From the NCBI RefSeq assembly GCF_037975245.1, contig NC_092570.1:7875001-7939000 (forward strand): DNA of 64,000 bases, read 5' to 3'. Under the pieces are notes generated by a model. That model was given only the letters and a program-made list of their open reading frames with translations, made no database searches and was not told the DNA's origin. Every line of letters starts with the position of its first letter. The first letter of the stretch is position 1. Positions 53,201 through 63,665 of this stretch are shown piece after piece. The DNA is from Apostichopus japonicus (taxonomy: Eukaryota > Echinodermata > Holothuroidea > Aspidochirotida > Stichopodidae). Both the position numbers and the translations under genes were made by a program.

Positions 53201-56200
53201 GTTATGAGAGTCGAGAAGATACTACAGGGTAATATTCAGAGCTGTGCCGAGCCGTACATTAAACCAGGAGATACAGCCAAGGTAGGGGCCAGTCTGTATC
53301 AGTATGGGTAGAGGGATGGGGGTGGGGGGTGTGGGAGGGGCAAGGTACTGTGCGGAGCAGTACATTAAACCAGGAGATACAGTAAAGGTAGGGGCGAGTC
53401 TGTATTAGTATAGGTAGAGGAATGGGGGTGGGGTGTGTGGGTGGGGCGAGGTACTGTGCCAAGCCGTACATTAAACCAGGATATACAGTAAAGGTAGGCC
53501 CAAGTCTGTTTCAGTATGGGTAGAGGGGTGAGGGCGGGGTGTGTGGGAGGGGCAAGATACTGTGCGGAGCGAGCAGTACATTAAACCAGGAGATACAGTA
53601 AAGGTAGGAGCGAGTCTGTATCAGTATGGGTAGAGGGATGGGGGTGAGGTGTGTGGGAGGGCAAGGTACTGTGCGGAGCAGTACATTAAACCAGGAGATA
53701 CAGTAAAGGTAGGGGCGAGTCTGTATCAGTTTGGGTAGAGGGATGGGGTGGGGTGTGTGGGAGGGGCAAGGTACTGTGCGGAGCAGTACATTAAACCAGG
53801 AGATACAGTAAAGGTAGGGGCGAGTCTGTATCAGTATGGATAGAGGTGTAGGGGTGGGGTGTGTGGGAGGGGCGAGGTACTGTGCGGAGCAGTACATTAA
53901 ACCAGGAGATAAAGTAAAGGTAGGGGCGAGTCTGTTTCAGTATGGATAGAGGGATGGGGGTGTGTGGAGCTCCAGTGTTACATTGTAAGTTTCCATCAGA
54001 CCAGATTTTCTTTCTTGCTGTTTTTGTTCATTTGTATGTTTTATTTTTTTGTTCCCTTGTAAAGCGCCATGGAATATCGTTATATATATATATATATATA
54101 TATTGTGATGCAGATATTTTCAGTAATAAATGGAGGCATAAATGGTGACAATTTTGAAGTGCTGGATGGACTTGGGGGTGGGGAGGTTACAGGGAATGAA
54201 TGTCATGTAATGCTGTACAGATAAGTAGTTATTAGAGAGAAGTAGATATTTGACTGCAATCGGACATAAGGGAATAATGGGTAAAAGGCTTATAAAGTTT
54301 ACGTTTGTCCGTAAATTAATTTCACGAGCCGTGACTTCACTGATTTTTCAGACGTGTTCGAAGGTGAATCGACAAGCCAGTATATTCTGCAGCAGACAGA
54401 CCCAATACAGAATGCCTTTCGCTTGGACTGCCAGGTGAGTCAGAGGAAAAAGGTTAAAACTTACAAATACGAAAAGATGGCTTTCAAACCGATAAGCAGA
54501 GCTCTTCTCGTGTTCAACACTTAGCCACTGCTGCTGCCTGTGGCACATGTGACAAGCCTAATCTAATTTGCATATTAAAGTCTGGACTTATGGAATTATG
54601 ATGGATCTAAAATCCAGTTCATATGTTGCTACTTTGGGCAGGCAGGCAAATCTTTCTATCGTGTTTCTATGGAAAAATATTTGTGTGATACTTATAAGAT
54701 GTAATGCCACCTACCTGAAGTATAGGTCAGTCATTGTGTGCCGGTCATGGTGACCGGTGAGAAGTCAAAAGACCAGATTAATTATGAATCTTTCCGGTCA
54801 GACTAGTCGCCAGGTCTTGCTTTCGGATCGAATTCATTCCGTTTACGAGATTTTACAAGAGAAAACAACATTAACAAATTCAAGAGGCACTAAAACTGAA
54901 TTCTTTCATCTACTTATGTTTACTATACCGGCTAGCTTTTTCAGTTTTTTGTTTGTTTGTCAACCAATGGAAGTGAAACCTACACCAGCATAATATGCAT
55001 TTTTCTGTTTTGGTTCACAGACCCATCTTCAAGGAATCCGGGGACTATAACCTAGAAGCCAAATTTTCTCCACTCTACCGTCAAGAAGGCTCAAAACTGT
55101 CTGACGAGGACATGCTGAAAATGCTGCAAGACTTGAAGAGAAGTCCAGAGAAATTGACCAAACTGGCCGAAATTCCAGCTAATGTTCAAATCAAGATGGA
55201 ACCATATCATAAATTACCTTCCAGTAAGTTTGGTATTTTTGGGGGGTAGGGGAGATTGACAGTGTCATCCTCCTTTAAAATAATGTACCCCTTATGCTCC
55301 CCTCCACAATAATGTCCCTCCTTCCCCCACCCCCCCCCGGACCCACCACCAATTTCCACCGAGTATTGTATGTGAACTATATTATACCGTAGTGATTTAT
55401 CTGGTGAGGATCTACGTTCTTTGGGCTGTCGCTTCTTTACTGAAATAAAATAAACATTTTTGGCAACTTTTGGTGGAGGAAGGGGGAGGGGGGGACATGG
55501 GTCATTCTAGTATTCTCATGCTCTCCATAATGTCATGTCTTTCTCTGCTTAACACCACCAAACCATGTTTTTGTGACATTTTCTCAGTGTCTTTTGTCGT
55601 TCTGCATATTAAACTTATGAATTATATTTTACATTAAACATAATTTCACCTAATTTCTTATCTTCCATAGATACCTTGACCCCGTCGTTAGCACCCCTGA
55701 TGCCCTGGCCCGAGAAGCCTCAGGATCTACCGGTGAGGGAGGTGGAGGAGTTTCTTCCCGATGTCGGCAAGTTCATGTCACCGCATACCACCTACGTCAA
55801 CAATCTCTACGTCTACCCTCTGTCGCTGAAATACGACAGCCAGAAGTCTTATGCAAAGGTGAATGTCGAGAAACGTTCAGAAATATTTCTTTCCCTCTGT
55901 AGAAAAAAAAATTTAAAAAAGATTCAAATCCATATGAAATAACTCAGAAATGGAATGTCATTGGTGTGGTTCTTTGGGTGGTAAATGTTTATCATTTTGA
56001 CCGAGATCTCTGATATTCACAAACGAACGGGTAAACCCCTGGATCTAAAAAAGTCAATCCATTTGTTGTTTGATTCTGGTGGCCTTAAGAAGCAGATACT
56101 TTTATTTGCATTGTAGATTCGTAGCAACTACAAGACCAAAGCTTTAAGAATAATGTCTAAATGAGAAAGACAACTTTCTACTCTTTTCATGCAAGTTAAC

Positions 56201-59200
56201 ATACTAAATAAGTGTATTTAATCTCAGGTTTAATCGTTGGGCAACCTGAGAATATTAAGTTAAGTCAGGCCATTTTTTTTTTTTTTTTTGCAGACTCTAT
56301 GAGTCTCAGTGAATAGTAATGCAACATCTGTATGTTGTCTTTTATGTTATTAAGTTTATTAAAAGGGTAAAAGCTTGCATAGATGGGTCTAGCGAACATC
56401 AAGATACAATTCAATCAGTCGGTAATGCTAAATAATTTCATCTCTCAAATTAATTCGTCCACCAGGCGAGAAACATCGCCGTCGTGGTCGAGTTTCGAGA
56501 TTCAGATGACGAAGATGCTCATTCGTTAAGGTGCATCTACGGGCGACCCGGCGGGAACGTCTTTGAATCTCAGGCCAGCGCCAGCGTCCTCCATCATCAA
56601 CAGACGCCAGATTTCTACGAAGAGGTGAGTCGTATAGAGAGATGTCATCAAACCAAGATGCAAATGGACTGAATGTTTTTGTTATGTGAATAATGTTTCT
56701 GGCCATATGAGATGATCTAGCCATTGTTATGTTAATTGTCAATTGTTATGTTAAACCCTGCAAATTCTGGCAGGATTCCCTCCCTCCCTCCCTCCCCGCC
56801 TCCCTCTCCCAGCCTCCTCCTCCTCCTCTTTTGGATGTGAGCGGTGGGATAAACTAAGACGAAAGTCACATGAATGTGCACGGAGACATTCGTTGCTACG
56901 CATGAGAAATTTTCAGAGGAATTTGACAAAACCTGCATTTTGTTATAAGATAAGTGGGCTCGTCATGGAGGGAGTCTCCTATCTATAATGCATTCGTTTG
57001 TCGTTTTGTTCTACTGGCTGTTTAACATAAACACCATAAATGCTATTTATTGGTGTGTATTCTCATCTGTAGCGAGTGGCTGTCATGATTAGCAGAGTGG
57101 ATGGGACTGACTCTATTTAATGAATATTCATGACTAGCCATTTTGCTGTAGCGATGGTTGTCATGGTTCTTTTAAGCTAACCTTTTCTGCATGCTCGCGT
57201 AATATTTAGCAATGTTTGGAGACTCACCTTTCCCATTGAATGGTCGATTTTTCCTACCATTTTAACCTTCTTGGGTTTTTTTCTCTCAATTTCACAGATC
57301 AAGTTGGCTCTACCAACACACCTTCACGAAAAGCACCATCTCCTCTTCAAGTTTTATCACATCAGCTGTGAGACGGGTAAAGGAACGGTCAAGAAGAGGG
57401 ACACCGTTGACTCTTTTGGTAAGCCAAAATTTGTCAGTTATTTGTAATTTTTTTTTTATTTTTTATTTTCAACTTATCAACTGAAGCATTTGCTACTGCC
57501 GAGCTTTACAAATTTTTATGATTTTTCTTGTTTGTTTTGTTATTACTACACATTGCAATATGAGAATTTATTTTGAAATTTCATTATTATTTGGTTTCTT
57601 ACCTATTTTTGCAATCCTGACTTCCTGATTGAAATGGCACAAGGTGGAGAATACTTGACAAAGTTGCGATGCCCATGAATATGATTCCACAAAAATAGAG
57701 ATGCCATTGAATATATTAATTTGATGTTAAGACTGGTGCACCACATCCATAAATGAATAGACTAAGAAGTGATGCATTGAATATGATTCTACAAAACAAG
57801 AGATGCCATTGAATATATTAATATGATGTAAAACTGGTGAATCACATCCATAAATAAATCACAAAGATGCGATGCCCTTGAATATGATTCTACAAAAAGA
57901 AAGAGATATCATTGAATATATTAATTTGATATAAATCTGGTGAATCACATCCATAAATGAAACACAAAGATGCGATGCACTTGAATATGATTCTATAAGA
58001 CAAAAAGATAATGCCATTGAATCTATTAATTTGATATAAAACTATGGTGCACCACATCCATAAATGAATAAACAAAGAATTGATGACATTGAATATATTT
58101 TGTGTACAAAGAAGTGATAACCTTGTATATATTTTCACAGAAGGGATACCATTGAATATAATGCTTGGCATAGAAATGAAGGGATACCATTGAATATAGT
58201 GCTTGGCATAGAATATGATGCCGATCCATAAATTATTTACCATAAGTGTTTCTTTGAATATTCATTTGATGCAGACAGGAAGTCTTTGAATAATTTATCT
58301 GAGATGCCCTGACCACATTTTGTGGTTGCAGAGGTGATGATATGATTACAGGCTGGGAGCAGGGCCCTGAAGTAGAAGAAGGAGTTTATATATAATAAAA
58401 AAAAGTACAGGAGAATACTTTTACCCCCCATCTTATCCAGTTTTTGTAAAAGTCATAAAGTTTATTCAACAGTCATATCATTTGTATCGTGCAGATGTGT
58501 GAAACCTGTAGCCCAATTAACCATGAGTATGTAAACTAACATGCATTGGTTCACTACTAATGTTAGCTGTCAAGAGAGTTTAGTCCAACGTAGTACACAA
58601 TAACAGATAAAACAGCCCCTGGGGTATGAAGGAAGGAGGGGGTGGGGAAGGAGGGAGGTAGCTCTCTGATAATAAAACACCTCTCCAGTCTTTGCTTATT
58701 CCTGACATCTGATTTAATCAACAAACAAGTTGATTCTAGAACCTCAACAGTATTAAGTTTACAAACCTCCTTGGTCGTACAAAAAAGTGCAAAGTGTCTT
58801 TCGCATGTTCTAGACTGACCTTTGGAGAAGTCTTGAAACAGAAGAGATAATATTTGCAAACCCTGTTATTAGCTTTAGAAACATAAACATAGGAATAATG
58901 CAACAATGGTGTCATTAAAAGGTAATAGAAACAGAAACTCTTGGGGATAGACTTTCAATTTTACTGTTACTATTTTCATATGTTTTTTTTTTTTTTTTTT
59001 AACTTCTAGTCCTAATATCAGAAGCTACTTCAAGCTTTTTGATTTCCGCTTGTAGTTTGTAGTTGTTAATTCAGCGCAATCTTTTAGAGGATATATAGCA
59101 GGGCCGGTGAATGGTAAAAAATTGTAAACGTTAAGACGTTTCTAAAACTTCAACTCGCCCTCTCATTATCTTTATAGGGAAGGTTATATCTTCAAACTTC

Positions 59201-62200
59201 AAGTAGTACAATCATTCTCAGCGTTGTGTTTTTTTAGAACTCCATAAAACTTTGGGATGTGAAAATAACCGTCACTACGATATGATAATAATCAGTCCCC
59301 ATAAATATAACATGTATCTTGCTTTCTCAAAGAGAATGTCCAACTATTTTATAGATGACAATCCCTTCTGTTTCCTTCCCTTGTCCTCCCCCCTCACCTC
59401 CCCCCTACCTTTGTTTTCACTTGGTTTATAGGTCAGGGTGTTATGTCCATTATACCAACTAATCAAAGAATTTGACCATTAACATTGACCGATTCTTTCT
59501 TTCTCTCTTCTCTCTCTCTCTCCCATCTTCCCCCCGTCCTCGTAACTTTTCATTTGCAAATGCTTTCTAGTCATGGAGCCTCTCCAAGGTATAACAACTG
59601 TTGTCAGTGCCACATATTACTCTACTGTCTACAAACTAATATACCACATATTATAATTATTATTATTATGCATTTCCTCCTCATTTTCTCTCTTGTTTCT
59701 CATTCAGACTTTCCTGGCATGTGTCTTCTTCCGATCCTTTCTCTCTCGTTTTTTAATTCTTTTCTTTTGCAAAAAAAATCATGTTATTTTTTCTTCCCCA
59801 TTGTTGTCGAGTTTTGGCTAAAAAGGAAAGATACATTTAGTAACACAGTATAGTAAACCATTGCTTGGCATGCCTATATCATAATCTAAAATAATATTGT
59901 TTCTTTAATTTAAAAGAGACCAGTAGTCCCATCTCTCGTTTTCCCTTTGGTTTTGTTTCTCGGGTTTTAAAAGTTGGTTCGATCTGCCACCGTAGCTAGA
60001 TTTCACTAATTTCGGGAAATTTATCAGCGTCAGAGAAGAAGAAGACTTGTCGAGTTTAAGTCTACAAGTCGCTGAAACTAAAACTAGCCGGCGGTCCTAA
60101 CCTTCTCGAGTAGGGTCGCTAATGATTAATTGCTCGTCAACAGAGCTTTTCTTTTAATCCCAAATCACACCAAGGCTATTCCCACGCCAAAGTTGTAAAT
60201 AATTAATCTAGGATAACTTCCGAGATAAATTTAGGCAACTGAATGTCATTCAGCTAGTAAATAATCTTTTAGAAACTCTGTCACTCCCAAAACTCATTTA
60301 CATATTTTGCCCTCTCACTTTTAATATACGAGTCTCACTTTATATGCCAAGTTGGTTCATGTCCGTTTTGCCACGTACCTCTCCGAGTTTACAGTCTAGT
60401 CATGTGATCATATTACTTCTAACAATAATGCATCGTTTATCTCTTACCCACAACTTTAAAAATAACCATCTTCGCAGTGAACATATTTTAAAACTCCTTG
60501 CACAGAATATTAAATAATTTTTATTCAATTAAATATTCATTTGAACTTTATAATAATGTTTGGGATCCACATAGTACCTAAGAATGTTGACTTCGTAAAT
60601 AATATTTATCGATGAAGTTTCTGGTGACAGTGTGCAGGTTATGCCTACACGAAGAGATAGCTTTAAAAACAACGGTTGACACCGATATGCTTTAAAAAAA
60701 TCAGTAACATTTTACGTAAACCCTGCATGCATAATTATTACCAGTGCGTAATTTTCCGGCGAATAAGATGGCCATCCGTGTACTTAATCAGTTCTTTGTA
60801 AAAGTAAATATTTGTTTCTGATTGTCGCAAAAGTATTAACTTATCATAACTGCACTTGTGGTTTGTCTTATCGTCTTAGAAAATTAGAAATCTATGTTCA
60901 CTATGCAATAAATGTGAAGCTCGTCTTGTTGCCCTTATCGTCTCAAAAATTGCACTTAACCAAAAGCGGATGATGGCCTTGATATGGCTTTTTTCCATCC
61001 ATATGTGTTTTTTATTCTTTTAAATTGTTTCATTTCCATTGGAGGGGGGGGGGTGATTCTATGAACAAAATTGGGATTTAAAATATTTTCCATGAAATTG
61101 TCTCACATTAATGGTGTTTGTGATCACAATATATTAAATTTCAAAAAATTTTGTCACACAGTTCAAATACAACAAATACAAATACAACAAATACAAATAT
61201 ATAGATACAACATATCCATACATGCAACAAATACAAATACATTTCAATACAACAAAATTGTGTATGTACAACTACCTAAATAGTGTATACAGTTGGGTTG
61301 ATTGATACAGGATCATTAGTAATGGCTGATTGAATAGCTTTGTTAATTAATAATTTTGTTGAAAAGTTGAAAAGTACTATTACTTGAGAAATAATCATTT
61401 GGCCAAAGACAAACATAGTTAATTCTATTCATTTAAATAAAAACCCAAATACACAAGAGGATTTTTTTTCTTTTCATTCTGGATAAAAGTGGTTTTATAC
61501 TCAATAACAATTGATGCCTTTCTCACAAAACTTCAGTGAGAGGTTGCCCAAGATAAAAAAAAAATAGCCCAATTTTTTTTTTAAATGGCTTCATCATTTA
61601 ATGGTTGAGTTTAACTGCAAAAAACAATGGTAGTAAAAGGGTACTATATAGCTACTAGAGCTTAAAATAAATGGAGAGATTTGAAACTTTATTACAACAT
61701 TGAAGGCTTTAGGAATCATACGTTTTCTGCATGAGTGTCTGGCAAAAGGAGTGCTTCCCTTATACATAACATTGGTTAATATTTATTGCAGTTTGTTGGA
61801 TGATTAAGTAAATCCAAAGTGGAAAGAAATACCTACAATTGAAAATTTCAAAGATTGTGAGCAAAATTATAGTTTTAAAGTATAAATTAACAAGATAATA
61901 TTTGCTGTTTTAATCAATTTTGAGCAAAGTATAGGTGATAATTAGTCAGGGACTAGTGAAACACTAGTAGTTGTTACTCAGAGTTTCACACGTTTGAGCG
62001 ATCATCAGACGGATCATCAGACCAGTTGTCAAATGATACATATATAAATATATACACATATCTATGTATATAAGTGATGTATGATTGCAATCTCTGTATT
62101 TGCAGTTAGTGTGTGCATGAATTAGTACCTTTCTAGTTTCTACTAATAATCTTTGAATATTCATTGTGATAGTGTCCACCTCCTCCACCCCCACCCAATA

Positions 62201-63633
62201 TTGCAGAAATTATTGAAACTGTTAGATTATCATTCTGCATATATTGAATTCATACTAAGGATGCAGAAATTGTGTCTTTCAGCATCAAATGGAAAAAGTG
62301 TATGACTCAATAAAATTGATTGGGTCTAAAAATCTTAGGAAGTGTCATCATTCAACCAGTTGCTATCTTATTTTGAAAGAAAATATTTAAATATTAAGTT
62401 TGGTAAAAAAAAAATATTTGTATTAATTTTATTCTGTGTAGAATTATACCTAATTAATAACATGATAACCCCCCCCCCCCCCCCAAAAAAAAAGAATTAT
62501 GTATTTTATCATATCTTCACTAATATTAAAAAGCCTTTTATTTGGAGTGTTACACTCAAAGGAAGGGGGCATAAAGGAATGAAAGAGGGGCCGGCCCTGT
62601 TTAATAATTGAACACCACACATGAATATGCATTAGATTATGAGGTGTTCTTTTGGTGAATGAACCCCTGCAAACAAATTGGGAAACAAATAAATATTCAA
62701 ATGAGGTAGGAAAAATGGTGGCGCTGTGAATGTTGCCATGGCAATTGATGCATGTGCAATCTTTCCGGACTGCTTTTGTAAATTGGCCTTCCTTGTGTAT
62801 GTTTTGCGAATGTAAACTTGTAATTGTGTTGTGCAGATGTAACCATGTTGTTATGTAGGTAGGTATGATCCTCTCACAAGTACTATTCTTAAGGATTTTT
62901 GTTTTTTTTATTTCTCTGTAGATTCACAATAATAATTACATTTGCCCTGTTTTAGTGATTGTTTTATTGTTTAGTAGTTGTTTATGTGTCATGTGTATTT
63001 GCATAATCCCGATAATATCTAGTAATTGTGTGTTTGTTTACCTTAATTAACCTAAGCCCTGCAAATGTTGCAAAGCTAATTTACCGACTGACGGAGATAA
63101 CTTATTTAGATACCTGTTTATAACAAAGACTGTAATAACTGAACATGTAGCTTGTATACAGTGGCTTGTATACAGCCGTACATAGATCAGTATTTACCTC
63201 CGTACAATTTCCTGTATGACGACAAAAAAAAAAGAAGGAAAAATGAAAACAACAGCTTGTAACAGAAAATGTTCATTGTGTCATGGAAAGAAATGGGGCC
63301 CAAAAATTACACTTTTTTCTGATGGGTTTACAGATCATAATTGTGTTTTTACTTTCTTAGTAAATCCAGATAATTTTTTTTTTTTTAAATTACAGTCCTA
63401 TCACACATATACTAATTCTGTCTTTTCTTGTTCTTATTGTAGTTGGATACGCATGGCTTCCAATCTTGCAGAATAATATGTAAGTCAAAAGTTGCTTTGA
63501 ATTGAATTTAAATTGAATGAAAACTATTAAGTAGATGGGGTGGGTTGCATATGTATGAGGCAGGTGTGAAGGGGTAAAAACTGGAGCAAACTACCTCCAT
63601 TTTGCACCGACCACCACCCCCAACCCCCCCCCC

Positions 63634-63665
<32 letters not shown>

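Larger units (their letters stand above)
57419..63442 (+). other. DOCK intron 15, 6.0 kb
   Basis: It holds the 105-bp minisatellite, a poly-T run (58983-59001), a (CT)n tract before the candidate microexon (59500-59523), the acaaata repeat and a poly-C run (62469-62484). No other exon matching DHR-1 is needed or seen here. Confidence 0.8.

Noticed and set aside
53259-53897. Minus-strand open frames with [17 protein letters not shown]-like repeats
   Set aside because: They are antisense to the exon-derived minisatellite and follow its period.
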